The notes beneath the pieces were generated by a model, which was not told the origin of the DNA, did no database searches, and saw nothing but the letters and a program-made list of their open reading frames with translations. A stretch of 18,586 nt of DNA from Gammaproteobacteria bacterium (GTDB taxonomy: Bacteria > Pseudomonadota > Gammaproteobacteria > Pseudomonadales > Pseudomonadaceae). The position numbers were made by a program, and so were the translations under genes. Below, piece by piece: positions 1 through 8,087 of the stretch. How positions within the stretch are numbered: the stretch's first letter is position 1; the number at the start of each line of letters is the position of its first letter. The stretch lies in assembly GCA_012735335.1 (NCBI GenBank), contig JAAYHO010000324.1:1-18586 (forward strand), written 5' to 3'.

Positions 1-81
1 CTGGTGATGGGCTACAACTCCTGGCGCACCATTCGTGCTTCCAAGCCAGCCGAAGCCCAAGCCGCAGCCCAGATCGCCTGA
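1..81 (+). CDS. ccoN: CcoN, cbb3 oxidase catalytic subunit I, C-terminal end only
   Basis: The window opens inside a reading frame that gives 26 residues before TGA at 79-81, starting LVMGYNSWRTIRASKP and ending in an Ala/Gln-rich tail. Identification as CcoN rests mainly on position: the stop lies 11 bases before ccoO, and ccoN precedes ccoO in cbb3 operons. CcoN carries the haem b and haem b3-CuB centre in the inner membrane, but none of that part is visible here. The stop codon overlaps an AGGA motif (81-84) that can serve as ribosome-binding site for ccoO, suggesting coupled translation. Confidence 0.85.
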   Translation: MVMGYNSWRTIRASKPAEAQAAAQIA

Positions 82-92
82 GGATTTGATCG

Positions 93-704
93 ATGAAAAA
101 ACATGAGTTAGTTGAAAAGAACATCGGCCTGATGATCGTGCTGATCGTGATTGCGATCAGCTTCGGTGGCCTGACCCAGATCGTCCCGCTGTTCTTCCAG
201 GATGAAACCACTCAGCCGGTGGAGGGCCTGCGGCCCTACACCGCGGTTGAGCTGGAAGGCCGTGATATCTACATCCGTGAAGGCTGCGTCAGCTGCCACT
301 CGCAGATGATCCGCCCGTTCCGCTCGGAAACCGAACGCTATGGCCACTACTCGGTAGCCGGTGAAAGCGTCTGGGAACACCCCTTCCTGTGGGGTTCCAA
401 GCGTACCGGTCCGGACCTGGCCCGCGTTGGCGAACGTTACTCCGACGACTGGCACCGCGCTCACCTGATCAACCCGCGTGACGTTGTGCCGGAGTCCAAG
501 ATGCCGTCCTACCCCTGGTTGCAGGAGAACGTACTGGATGGCAAGTATACCGCCCGGAAAATGACCGCCCTGCGCAAGCTCGGCGTGCCCTACACCGATG
601 AAGACATTGCCGGTGCCCGCGAAGCCACTCGCGGCGTGAGCGAGATGGACGCGTTGATCGCCTATCTGCAGCACCTCGGCACTGTCATCTCGGACCGCCG
701 GTAA
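93..704 (+). CDS. ccoO: CcoO, cbb3 oxidase mono-haem c subunit II
   Basis: A 203-residue protein with one N-terminal membrane anchor (about residues 11-35) and a periplasmic cytochrome c domain. The haem c motif CVSCH is at residues 65-69, and the SKMPSY segment (Met137) supplies the likely axial ligand. Length and the sequence around [12 protein letters not shown] are typical of CcoO/FixO. The subunit passes electrons from CcoP or soluble cytochrome c to CcoN in high-affinity respiration of low oxygen. The start at 93 follows an AGGA motif overlapping the ccoN stop. ccoQ begins 6 bases after the stop. The long antisense frame at 108-710 is treated as a shadow. Confidence 0.97.
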   Translation: MKKHELVEKNIGLMIVLIVIAISFGGLTQIVPLFFQDETTQPVEGLRPYTAVELEGRDIYIREGCVSCHSQMIRPFRSETERYGHYSVAGESVWEHPFLWGSKRTGPDLARVGERYSDDWHRAHLINPRDVVPESKMPSYPWLQENVLDGKYTARKMTALRKLGVPYTDEDIAGAREATRGVSEMDALIAYLQHLGTVISDRR

Positions 705-710
705 ACACAC

Positions 711-899
711 ATGGACATCAATACTCTCCGCGGCATAGCCACCATCTTTGCCATGGTGGCTTTTATCGGCGTCGTGATATGGGCCTACAGCTCATACAAG
801 AAGAAGGATTTTGATGAAGCAGCCCAGCTGCCCTTCGCCGACGAAGATGACGACAAGGTAACGCGTGAGCAGAAAGATACCCGGAGTAATGAAAAATGA
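711..899 (+). CDS. ccoQ: CcoQ, small cbb3 oxidase subunit
   Basis: A 62-residue protein with one membrane helix (about residues 8-28) followed by the basic YKKK stretch and a charged, acidic cytoplasmic tail, the usual layout of CcoQ/FixQ. In this family CcoQ stabilises the oxidase complex and has no cofactor. It lies between ccoO and ccoP, and its TGA overlaps the ccoP ATG in an ATGA junction, so translation of the two is probably coupled. No strong Shine-Dalgarno precedes the ATG; only a weak GGTAA lies within the ccoO stop region. Confidence 0.93.
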   Translation: MDINTLRGIATIFAMVAFIGVVIWAYSSYKKKDFDEAAQLPFADEDDDKVTREQKDTRSNEK

Positions 900-1780
900 G
901 TAATTTCTGGAGTTGGTACATTATTGTCCTGACCGTGGTCTTCCTTGTCCTGATCACCTGGCTGCTGTTTGCCACGCGCAAGGGTCAGAAGCCGGATCAG
1001 ACCACGCAGACCATGGGACACGCGTTCGACGGCATCGAGGAGTACGACAACCCCCTGCCCCGCTGGTGGTTCATGCTGTTCGTCGCCACCCTGGTGTTCA
1101 CCGTGATCTATCTGATCCTGTACCCCGGCATGGGCAAGTTCCCGGGCGTGCTGGGCTGGACCCAGGTCAACCAGTACGAGCGTGAAGTGGAGCGTGCGGA
1201 AACCCAGTTTGCACCGATCTTCGCCAAGTACCGCGAGCTGTCCATCGCCGACGTGGCCCAGGACGAAGAAGCGCGCCGTATCGGTCAGCGCCTGTTCGCC
1301 ACCAACTGCTCGGTGTGCCACGGCTCTGACGCGCAAGGTTCCTTCGGCTTCCCCAACCTGACCGACAACGACTGGCTGTGGGGCGGTGAGCCCGAGCAGA
1401 TCCTGACCACCCTGAAACAGGGCCGTCAGGCCACCATGGCCGCCTGGCTGCCGGTAATCGGTGAAGAAGGCGTGCGCAACACCGCTGGTTATGTGCGTCA
1501 TCTGGCTGGCCTGGAATCCGAGGGTGTGGACATCGAGGCGGGCAAGAAGGTCTTCGACGTCAACTGCGTGGCCTGTCACGGTCCGGACGGCAAGGGCAAC
1601 CACCTGCTGGGTGCTCCGAACCTGACCGACGACATCTGGCTGTACGGTTCCAGCATGCTGCAGGTGCAACACACCATCCGCGCTGGCCGTAACGGCAACA
1701 TGCCTGCCCAGGCCCACCTGGGTGACGACAAGCTGCACATGCTGGCCGCTTACGTCTACAGTCTGTCGCAGGACAAGTAA
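896..1780 (+). CDS. ccoP: CcoP, cbb3 oxidase di-haem c subunit III
   Basis: A 294-residue protein with two N-terminal membrane helices (about residues 7-26 and 57-77) and two tandem periplasmic cytochrome c domains. Haem motifs are CSVCH at 138-142 and CVACH at 224-228. Probable axial methionines are Met181 and Met269. Two helices rather than one agrees with the gammaproteobacterial form of CcoP. It receives electrons from the quinol-cytochrome c branch and hands them to CcoO. The ATG overlaps the ccoQ stop, and GGAG lies about 9 bases upstream (883-886). A large palindrome follows the gene. Confidence 0.97.
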   Translation: MSNFWSWYIIVLTVVFLVLITWLLFATRKGQKPDQTTQTMGHAFDGIEEYDNPLPRWWFMLFVATLVFTVIYLILYPGMGKFPGVLGWTQVNQYEREVERAETQFAPIFAKYRELSIADVAQDEEARRIGQRLFATNCSVCHGSDAQGSFGFPNLTDNDWLWGGEPEQILTTLKQGRQATMAAWLPVIGEEGVRNTAGYVRHLAGLESEGVDIEAGKKVFDVNCVACHGPDGKGNHLLGAPNLTDDIWLYGSSMLQVQHTIRAGRNGNMPAQAHLGDDKLHMLAAYVYSLSQDK

Positions 1781-1809
1781 TACCCACGCGACCCCCTGTC
1801 GCATGGTTT

Positions 1810-1845
1810 ACTCCGCCCGGTCAGGATATCCTGTCCGGGCGGAGT
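1810..1845. terminator. 36-bp near-perfect palindrome between ccoP and ccoG
   Basis: Arms ACTCCGCCCGG (1810-1820) and CCGGGCGGAGT (1835-1845) enclose CAGGAT/ATCCTG (1822-1833), with a single T-T mismatch, so almost the whole 36 bases can fold back. It starts 29 bases after the ccoP stop. No run of T follows on either strand, so it is not a classic intrinsic terminator. It may stabilise the ccoNOQP transcript end, attenuate readthrough into ccoG, or be a REP-like element. Confidence 0.55.
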
Positions 1846-1919
1846 CCGTTATGGGTCCTGCAGTCCTGACCTGCCATGGCCAGGCCCTCCTTTCTATATA
1901 ACGATATGGCAGCCTGATA

Positions 1920-3332
1920 ATGAGCGATAAGATCCCCGTCAAAGATGTCACCACCGAGAAGATCGAGACCATCGATCTGTATGCCAAGCGCGAGGCGATT
2001 CATACGCGCTCATACAGCGGCTTCTTCAAGAACCTGCGTCTGGGTGGTGTGGCGTTCCTGTTCCTGCTGTTCTTCGGCACCGCCTGGCTGAAAGTCGATG
2101 GCCGCCAGGCGGTACTCTGGGACCTGCCTGCCCGTCAATTCCATATCTTCGGCGCAACCTTCCAGCCCCAGGACTTCTTTCTGCTGTCCTTCCTGCTGAT
2201 CATCTGCGCCTTCGGTCTGTTCTTCATCACCACCTTTGCCGGGCGCATCTGGTGCGGCTATACCTGCCCGCAGACGGTGTGGACCTGGATCTTCATGTGG
2301 GCCGAGCGCATCACCGAGGGCGAGCGTAACGCCCGCTACAAGCTGGATGCGGCGCCAATGAGCGCCAACAAGCTGTTGCGCCGCAGTGCCAAGCATGCGC
2401 TGTGGATCGGCGTCTCGCTGGTTACCGCGCTGACCTTTGTCGGTTACTTCACGCCGATCCGCGGCCTGCTGGTGGATCTGTTCACCTTCAACCTGCACCC
2501 CTGGGCCGCCTTCTGGCTGTTCTTCTTTACCGCCGCGACCTACATCAACGCCGGCTGGCTGCGCGAGCAGGTGTGTTTCTACATGTGCCCTTACGCCCGC
2601 TTCCAGAGCGTGATGTTCGACAAGGACACCATGGTGGTGACCTACGACTACATCCGTGGCGAAAACCGTGGCCCACGCAAGAAGGGTGTCGATCCGAAAG
2701 AGCTGGATCTGGGTGATTGCATCGACTGCACCATGTGCGTGCAGGTATGCCCCACCGGCATCGATATCCGTGACGGCCTGCAGTTCGAGTGCATCCAGTG
2801 CGCCGCCTGTATCGACGTGTGCGACGAGGTGATGGACAAGATGGGCTACGAGCGCGGCCTGATCCGGTACACCACCGAGCACAATATGGCCGGGCAGAAG
2901 ACCCGCATCCTGCGTCCGCGACTGATCGGCTACGGCGCGGCACTGGCGATCATGATCGGCATGTTCATCTTCACCATCGGCAACATGGCCCAGGTCAGCC
3001 TGGACGTGCAGCGCGACCGAAATGTCCTGTATCGGGAAGCCCGTGGCGGCAATATCGAAAACGTGTACATAATCAAGGTCATGAACAAGGGCCAGCAGAG
3101 CCGTACCTTCAATCTCGAGGTCGAAGGTCACCCGGAACTGAGTCTGGAAATGCAGGCCAACCGCCTGTCCGTGGAGCCGAGCAGCCTGTTGCAGGTGCCG
3201 GTCAACGTGCAGCTGGCTCCGGAATTCATGCAGGGCACCAATATGCCCATCACCTTCATTGTTACTGCGGCGGATGATGACAGCATTTCGGCCAGCTCCG
3301 AAAGCCGTTTCATGGGCCCGACCCTGAGGTAA
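1920..3332 (+). CDS. ccoG: CcoG, cytochrome c oxidase accessory protein (polyferredoxin-like)
   Basis: A 470-residue membrane iron-sulfur protein. Segments near 41-56, 86-106, 159-178, 193-210 and 337-355 look membrane-spanning. Two CxxCxxCxxxC clusters (Cys267/270/273/277 and Cys291/294/297/301) should bind two 4Fe-4S centres. The additional WCGYTCPQ (111-118) and CFYMCPYAR (219-227) motifs are hallmarks of the CcoG/FixG/RdxA family. The C-terminal part (360-470) resembles the Ig-like FixG_C domain. Family members assist cbb3 assembly, with a copper-reducing role reported for some CcoG proteins. The start at 1920 has only a weak upstream ribosome site, but an in-frame TAA at 1899-1901 rules out much extension. 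Confidence 0.96.
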   Translation: MSDKIPVKDVTTEKIETIDLYAKREAIHTRSYSGFFKNLRLGGVAFLFLLFFGTAWLKVDGRQAVLWDLPARQFHIFGATFQPQDFFLLSFLLIICAFGLFFITTFAGRIWCGYTCPQTVWTWIFMWAERITEGERNARYKLDAAPMSANKLLRRSAKHALWIGVSLVTALTFVGYFTPIRGLLVDLFTFNLHPWAAFWLFFFTAATYINAGWLREQVCFYMCPYARFQSVMFDKDTMVVTYDYIRGENRGPRKKGVDPKELDLGDCIDCTMCVQVCPTGIDIRDGLQFECIQCAACIDVCDEVMDKMGYERGLIRYTTEHNMAGQKTRILRPRLIGYGAALAIMIGMFIFTIGNMAQVSLDVQRDRNVLYREARGGNIENVYIIKVMNKGQQSRTFNLEVEGHPELSLEMQANRLSVEPSSLLQVPVNVQLAPEFMQGTNMPITFIVTAADDDSISASSESRFMGPTLR

Positions 3333-3336
3333 TTGA

Positions 3337-3852
3337 ATGCAGCACGAAAACGACATACCACCCTGGTACAAGCAGTTCTGGCCCTGGTTCCTGCTCGGCA
3401 TTCTGGGCTTTGCCGTGGTCATCGGCATGGGGCTGCTGTACGTGTCCCTGCTCAACCCGGACAGCATGGTCAAGGACAACTATTACAAGGAAGGCCGGGC
3501 GATCAACATGCACATGGGGCGCGATGACCTGGCCCGGGAGCTGGAGCTGAGCGCCCGGTTCAGCATCGACGAGCTGACCGGGGATGTCAGCCTGCAACTG
3601 GACGGCCAGCTGCAGACCCTGCCGCCGCGCCTGCTGCTGGAGATCATGTCGCCGACCCACGCCGAGCGTGACCGCAGCCTGGAACTGCGGCTGGTGTCCG
3701 CCAACCAGTACACCGGACAGCTGCCCAGCAGCATCCAGGGTCGTCACTATATCGACCTGAGCGACCCGAGCAGACTCGGCGAGGACGGCTGGCGTCTGAC
3801 CGGCGAGGTTACCCTGGAGATGGGACAACAACACCTGCTCAGCGCCAAATAA
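3337..3852 (+). CDS. ccoH: CcoH (FixH family), cbb3 oxidase assembly protein
   Basis: A 171-residue protein with one N-terminal membrane helix (about 15-38) after the PWYKQFWPWF segment, then DNYYKEGRAIN at 47-57, the conserved signature of the FixH/CcoH family, and a predicted beta-rich periplasmic domain. FixH proteins are needed for assembly or stability of cbb3 oxidase and act beside the CcoI copper ATPase. GAGGTAA (3327-3333), overlapping the ccoG stop, lies close upstream of the ATG, and ccoI starts 3 bases after the stop, so ccoG-H-I are tightly packed. Confidence 0.92.
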   Translation: MQHENDIPPWYKQFWPWFLLGILGFAVVIGMGLLYVSLLNPDSMVKDNYYKEGRAINMHMGRDDLARELELSARFSIDELTGDVSLQLDGQLQTLPPRLLLEIMSPTHAERDRSLELRLVSANQYTGQLPSSIQGRHYIDLSDPSRLGEDGWRLTGEVTLEMGQQHLLSAK

Positions 3853-3855
3853 GCC

Positions 3856-6309
3856 ATGGCCCAGCCCCTGCCCTGTTATCACTGCGGCGAGCCCGTTCCG
3901 GCGGGCTCACGCTGGCATGTGAGCATCCTCAGCGAGCAGCGCGCCATGTGCTGCCCCGGCTGTCAGGCGGTGGCCGAGGCCATCGTCGCCGGGGGCCTGG
4001 AGTCCTACTACAGCCACCGCACCGAACACTCGGTCAACCCCGAAGCCCTGCCCCGCGCTCTGCAGGATGAGCTGGAAATGCTCGACCGCAGCGATGTGCA
4101 GCAGCGCTATGTGCATAACGAGGGCGATCAGCAGCACATCCAGCTGCTCATCGAGGGCATCAGTTGCGCGGCCTGCGGCTGGCTGATCGAAAGACGTCTG
4201 AAGCAGACCCCCGGGGTCAGCGAGGCCAGTCTCAATCTGGGCAACAACCGTCTGTCGCTGAGCTGGGATGGCCGGGTCAGCAAGCTCTCGGCACTGCTCG
4301 CCGAGATCCGCCGCATCGGTTACATCGGCCACCCCTACGAGCCGGATCAGGCCAGCGCGCAGATAGCCGAGGAAAACCGCCGCTACCTGCGCCGCCTGGG
4401 TCTGGCCGGGCTGATGTTCATGCAGGTGATGATGGCGACCATGGCCCTGTGGGAGGGCTTCAACCAGGATGTGACCCCGCAGATGGCCGTCACCCTGCGC
4501 TGGGCCGCGCTGCTGATGACCACCCCGGTGGTGCTGTACAGCTGCGTGCCCTTCTTCAAGGGCGCCTGGCGGGACCTGAGGAACCGCCAGCTGAGCATGG
4601 ACGTGTCGGTATCCCTGGCGATTGGCGCGACCTATCTGGCGGGTATCTGGGCAACGCTGACCGGGCGCGGCGAGATCTACTTCGACTCGGTGGTGATGTT
4701 CGCCTTCTTCCTGCTGGCCGGGCGTTATCTGGAGCGCCGGGCGCGCCAGCGCACGGCGGAGAGCACCGCCAAGCTGGTCAATCTGCTGCCGCCCAGCACG
4801 CTGCGCGTCGGCGCCGATGGCCAGACCCAGCGCATCATGCTGGACGAGGTGCAGCCGGGGGATCTGCTGGAGGTCAAACCCGGGGAAAGCATTCCCGCCG
4901 ATGGCATCATCACCACCGGTGTCAGCAGCGTGGATGAGTCGGCGCTGTCCGGCGAATACCTGCCACTGGCCAAACGGGTCGGCGACCGGGTCACCGCAGG
5001 CACCCTGAACGTGGAAGGACCGCTGCAGATTCAGGTCAGCGCCGTGGGCGAACAGACCCGACTGTCGGCGATCGTGCGCCTGCTGGACCGGGCCCAGTCG
5101 GACAAGCCGCGGCTGGCCCGGCTGGCGGATCAGGTGGCGCAGTATTTCCTGCTGATAGTACTGCTGTCGATCGTCGTGGTCGGCGCCCTGTGGTGGTGGC
5201 AGGTCAGCGGTGAGCGGGCCTTCTGGATCATCATTGCCATGCTGGTGGCCGCCTGCCCCTGCGCCCTGTCGCTGGCCACCCCTACCGCGCTGACCACGGC
5301 TACCGGCAGCCTGCACAAGCTGGGCCTGCTGATTACCCGTGGGCATGTGCTGGAAGTGCTGAACCGGATCAACACCGTGGTGCTGGACAAGACCGGCACC
5401 CTGACCGAAGGACGCATGACCCTGGAGCGGGTCGAAGCCTTTGCCGGGCAGGATGGCGACCAGGCGCTGCATTACGCGCGGATGATCGAATCCTGCTCGG
5501 AACACCCGATTGCCCGGGCCTTTGGCCGCAGCGCAGTGCAGGCCGAGGAGGTGGTCAACCATCCCGGCCTGGGTATGCAGGGGCGCTGTGAAGGCCGCCT
5601 GCTGCGCATCGGCAAGCCCGCCTTTGTCGCCGAGCTGGGCGACTGGTCAGCCCCGGCGCTGCCCGAAGCACCGGGGCAGTGGCTGCTGCTGGGCGATACC
5701 GATGGCCCACTGGCCTGGTTCGTGCTCAACGACCGCCTGCGCAGCGATGCCGGTGAACTGATTGCCGCGCTGCAGCGCCGGGGCATGCGCATCGTCCTGC
5801 TGTCCGGCGACCACACGCCGGTGGTCGAGCGCATGGCTGCTCAGCTGGGCATAAGCGAGGCCATCGGCAACGCCACCCCGGCGGACAAGCTGGCCTTTGT
5901 TCAGCAGTTGCAGAGTCAGGGCGACCGGGTGCTGATGCTCGGCGATGGGGTCAATGATGTGCCGGTGCTGGCCAGCGCGGATATATCGGTGGCCATGGGC
6001 GAGGCATCGGATCTGGCCAAGACCAGTGCCGATGCCATTCTGCTCAGCAGTCGCCTGCAGGTGCTGGATGAGGCCTTTGATGTGGCCAGCCGCACCCGGC
6101 GCATCATGATCCAGAACCTGTTCTGGGCCAGCGCCTATAATTTCGGGATACTGCCACTGGCGGCGATCGGCCTGATCGGGCCGGCGCTGGCCGCCGCCGG
6201 CATGTCCGCCAGCTCCTTGCTGGTGGTCCTCAACGCCCTGCGCCTGACCCGCCTGCCCCGCCGTCGGCCGGTCCCGAGCGGCAGGTCTCTACAGGAGCAA
6301 CCCGCATGA
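3856..6309 (+). CDS. ccoI: CcoI (FixI), P1B-type copper-transporting ATPase
   Basis: An 817-residue P-type ATPase. The N-terminus has CYHC (7-10) and CCPGC (32-36), typical of the FixI subgroup, then an HMA domain with GISCAAC (101-107). The membrane metal motif CPC is at 467-469. Asp511 in DKTGT is the phosphorylated residue, SEHP is at 548-551, and the hinge motif GDGVND is at 696-701. The actuator loop reads SGE (365-367) rather than the commoner TGE. It exports copper across the inner membrane for the CuB centre of CcoN, as known for CcoI/CtpA-type pumps. Its TGA overlaps the ccoS ATG. Confidence 0.96.
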   Translation: MAQPLPCYHCGEPVPAGSRWHVSILSEQRAMCCPGCQAVAEAIVAGGLESYYSHRTEHSVNPEALPRALQDELEMLDRSDVQQRYVHNEGDQQHIQLLIEGISCAACGWLIERRLKQTPGVSEASLNLGNNRLSLSWDGRVSKLSALLAEIRRIGYIGHPYEPDQASAQIAEENRRYLRRLGLAGLMFMQVMMATMALWEGFNQDVTPQMAVTLRWAALLMTTPVVLYSCVPFFKGAWRDLRNRQLSMDVSVSLAIGATYLAGIWATLTGRGEIYFDSVVMFAFFLLAGRYLERRARQRTAESTAKLVNLLPPSTLRVGADGQTQRIMLDEVQPGDLLEVKPGESIPADGIITTGVSSVDESALSGEYLPLAKRVGDRVTAGTLNVEGPLQIQVSAVGEQTRLSAIVRLLDRAQSDKPRLARLADQVAQYFLLIVLLSIVVVGALWWWQVSGERAFWIIIAMLVAACPCALSLATPTALTTATGSLHKLGLLITRGHVLEVLNRINTVVLDKTGTLTEGRMTLERVEAFAGQDGDQALHYARMIESCSEHPIARAFGRSAVQAEEVVNHPGLGMQGRCEGRLLRIGKPAFVAELGDWSAPALPEAPGQWLLLGDTDGPLAWFVLNDRLRSDAGELIAALQRRGMRIVLLSGDHTPVVERMAAQLGISEAIGNATPADKLAFVQQLQSQGDRVLMLGDGVNDVPVLASADISVAMGEASDLAKTSADAILLSSRLQVLDEAFDVASRTRRIMIQNLFWASAYNFGILPLAAIGLIGPALAAAGMSASSLLVVLNALRLTRLPRRRPVPSGRSLQEQPA

Positions 6310-6530
6310 CTGTTCTGTATATCCTGATTCCCGTCGCCATCGTGCTGGTCGCCATTGCCATTCTGGTGTTCAACTGGGCGGTCAACAGCGGCCAGTACGA
6401 CGATCTGGACGGCCCGGCGCACAGCATCCTGTTCGATGATGAAGAACCACTTGCGCCACCTGCCGAGCCTCAGCAGCAGGCCCAGGAACAGCAGGAGCAG
6501 AAGAAACCGCAACCGGACGATCCGGCCTGA
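6306..6530 (+). CDS. ccoS: CcoS, cbb3-type oxidase assembly protein
   Basis: A 74-residue protein with one N-terminal helix (about 3-26) and the [17 protein letters not shown] stretch (22-38) characteristic of CcoS/FixS, followed by ILFDDEE. The last 25 or so residues form a Pro/Gln/Glu/Lys-rich, probably disordered tail, long for the family as I know it. CcoS is required for cofactor insertion into cbb3 oxidase. AGGAG (6293-6297) lies 8 bases before the ATG, which overlaps the ccoI stop. Confidence 0.93.
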   Translation: MTVLYILIPVAIVLVAIAILVFNWAVNSGQYDDLDGPAHSILFDDEEPLAPPAEPQQQAQEQQEQKKPQPDDPA

Positions 6531-6532
6531 GC

Positions 6533-7246
6533 ATGGAACTGTTACCACTGTTTCTCACCGCCCTGGCCCTGGGGCTGCTGGGTGGCGGCCACTGCATCGG
6601 CATGTGCGGCGGCCTGATGGGCGCACTGACGCTGGCGATCCCGGCCGAGCAGCGCCACGGCTGGACGCTGTGGCGGGTGCTGCTGGGCTACAACCTGGGG
6701 CGCATTGCCAGTTACAGCGTGGCCGGGGCACTGCTCGGCAGCCTCGGCTGGCTGCTGCAGGACCTGGGCCTGGGCCCGGTGCTGCGACTGATTGCCGGCC
6801 TGCTAATGATTGCCATGGGCCTGTACCTGGCCAACTGGTGGTCGGGACTGACCCGTATCGAGCATATCGGCCGTGGGCTGTGGAAACATATCGAACCCCG
6901 GGCCCGCAGGCTGCTGCCGGTTACCCGCCTGCCCCAGGCCGTGCTGCTCGGCTCGCTGTGGGGCTGGCTGCCCTGCGGGCTGGTCTACAGCACCCTGGTC
7001 TGGGCCAGCAGTCAGGGTGAAGCCGGCCTGTCCGCCGCACTGATGGCCACCTTCGGTCTCGGCACCCTGCCGACCCTGCTGGCGACCGGCCTGCTGGCCA
7101 ACCGCATGATGGCGCTGCTGCGCAGGCGCAGCGTGCGCATCACCGCCGGGGTGCTGATCATCCTGTTCGGCATCTGGACCATCCCCGGTCCGCATACCGC
7201 GTGGATAGCGGGCGGCCATCACTCGGCGACGCATTCCGCCCACTGA
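6533..7246 (+). CDS. DsbD_2 / TauE-SafE-like membrane protein of the cco cluster
   Basis: A 237-residue, strongly hydrophobic protein with about six membrane helices. The first helix carries GGGHCIGMCGG (17-27, Cys21 and Cys25), and a fourth-helix motif WLPCGLVYS has Cys148. This pattern fits the DsbD transmembrane-like family usually labelled 'sulfite exporter TauE/SafE' or 'heavy metal transport' and often found beside ccoS. The paired Cys in helices and a His-containing C-terminus (GGHHSATHSAH) suggest thiol-redox or copper/haem handling for oxidase maturation, which is inference from context. It starts 2 bases after ccoS with only a weak ribosome site, so coupled translation is likely. 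Confidence 0.8.
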   Translation: MELLPLFLTALALGLLGGGHCIGMCGGLMGALTLAIPAEQRHGWTLWRVLLGYNLGRIASYSVAGALLGSLGWLLQDLGLGPVLRLIAGLLMIAMGLYLANWWSGLTRIEHIGRGLWKHIEPRARRLLPVTRLPQAVLLGSLWGWLPCGLVYSTLVWASSQGEAGLSAALMATFGLGTLPTLLATGLLANRMMALLRRRSVRITAGVLIILFGIWTIPGPHTAWIAGGHHSATHSAH

Positions 7247-7257
7247 ACGCTCAGCGG

Positions 7258-7266
7258 TGCTAGAAT
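7258..7266 (+). promoter_or_regulatory. Putative extended -10 promoter for anr
   Basis: TGCTAGAAT matches an extended -10 (TG-N-TAGAAT) with no convincing -35. Transcription would start near 7273, leaving a leader of about 65 bases before the anr ATG. No TTGAT-N4-ATCAA site was found in this gap, so self-regulation by Anr is not indicated here. Confidence 0.45.
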
Positions 7267-7338
7267 GTGGTTTTCGTCTGCACCCGTATCGGGGGGCCAG
7301 GTACCGGCCACGCCGTCGTCAACGAGGATTCGAGTTCC

Positions 7339-8067
7339 ATGTCCAACGCCATTCCTTTGCTTCAACGCGAGGCCCATTGCAAGGATTGCAGTCTGGCTTG
7401 TATGTGTCTGCCGATTTCCCTGCATGCTGATGAAGTGGATGCGCTTGATCGCATCGTCAAGCGTGGCCGCCCATTGCGCAAGGGTGATGTGGCGTTCCGC
7501 CAGGGCGACGAGTTCAACTCGATTTTTGCCCTGCGCAGCGGCGCCATCAAGACCTATGGCCTGTCCGATGGCGGCGACGAGCAGATCACCGGCTTTCATC
7601 TGGCCGGCGAGCTGATCGGCATGTCCGGGATGGACACCGGCCGCTATACCGTCACTGCCGTGGCGCTGGAGACCACCTCGGTCTGCGAGATTCCCTTCGA
7701 CAACCTGGATGAGCTCACTGCGGTGCTGCCACAACTGCGCAAGCAGTTGATGCGCCTGATGAGTCGCGAGCTGCGCGAAGACCAGGAAATGATGCTGCTG
7801 CTGTCGCGCAAGAATGCCGATCAGCGCATTGCCACCCTGCTGATCAACCTGTCGGCGCGGTTCCGCGCCCGGGGCTATTCGGCCAAGTCCTTCCGCCTGG
7901 CCATGTCGCGCAACGAGATCGGCAACTATCTGGGTCTGGCGGTAGAAACCGTGTCCCGGGTGTTTACCCGCTTCCAGCAGCAGGGCCTGATCACCGCCGA
8001 AGGCAAGCAGATCGAAATTACCGACTATATTCAGCTCTGTGCTCTGGCCGGTGGCCAGAGCGAGTGA
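7339..8067 (+). CDS. anr: Anr, FNR-type oxygen-sensing transcription regulator
   Basis: A 242-residue CRP/FNR protein. N-terminal Cys14, Cys17 and Cys23 (C-x2-C-x5-C) plus Cys116 match the four 4Fe-4S ligands of FNR/Anr. The cNMP-type beta-roll spans about 35-120, the dimer helix about 125-155, and the helix-turn-helix about 188-212. The recognition helix contains E203-x2-S206-R207, the residues that read TTGAT half-sites. Near identity to P. aeruginosa Anr is from memory. It activates anaerobic and microaerobic genes, including cbb3 oxidase operons. The ATG at 7339 was chosen over an in-frame GTG at 7267 because that GTG adjoins the putative -10, and AGGA lies about 10 bases before 7339. Cys21 is an additional cysteine. 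Confidence 0.95.
   Translation: MSNAIPLLQREAHCKDCSLACMCLPISLHADEVDALDRIVKRGRPLRKGDVAFRQGDEFNSIFALRSGAIKTYGLSDGGDEQITGFHLAGELIGMSGMDTGRYTVTAVALETTSVCEIPFDNLDELTAVLPQLRKQLMRLMSRELREDQEMMLLLSRKNADQRIATLLINLSARFRARGYSAKSFRLAMSRNEIGNYLGLAVETVSRVFTRFQQQGLITAEGKQIEITDYIQLCALAGGQSE
8041..8061 (+). other. Perfect 9-bp hairpin at the 3' end of anr
   Basis: GCTCTGGCC (8041-8049) and GGCCAGAGC (8053-8061) pair perfectly around a GGT loop, inside the last anr codons and just before apt. No T run follows. It could attenuate or protect the anr transcript end, or simply reflect the codons for the conserved ALAGGQ tail. Confidence 0.45.
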
Positions 8068-8087
8068 GTGCCCAGGAATGATTATTC

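Noticed and set aside
85-96. TTGATCGATGAA as an Anr box near ccoO
   Set aside because: Only one half-site (TTGAT) matches; the second half is not ATCAA, and it lies inside the operon at the ccoO start.
2010-3479. 489-codon minus-strand frame opposite ccoG
   Set aside because: It is a shadow of ccoG with no family resemblance and spans the ccoG-ccoH junction.
3907-5562. 551-codon open frame on the minus strand opposite ccoI
   Set aside because: ccoI has every P-type ATPase motif on the plus strand. The antisense frame is His/Gln/Gly-rich with no recognisable domain, the usual shadow in GC-rich DNA.
7267-7338. In-frame GTG start adding 24 residues to Anr
   Set aside because: It abuts the putative -10 so would not be in the transcript, and the extra residues do not resemble Anr N-termini.
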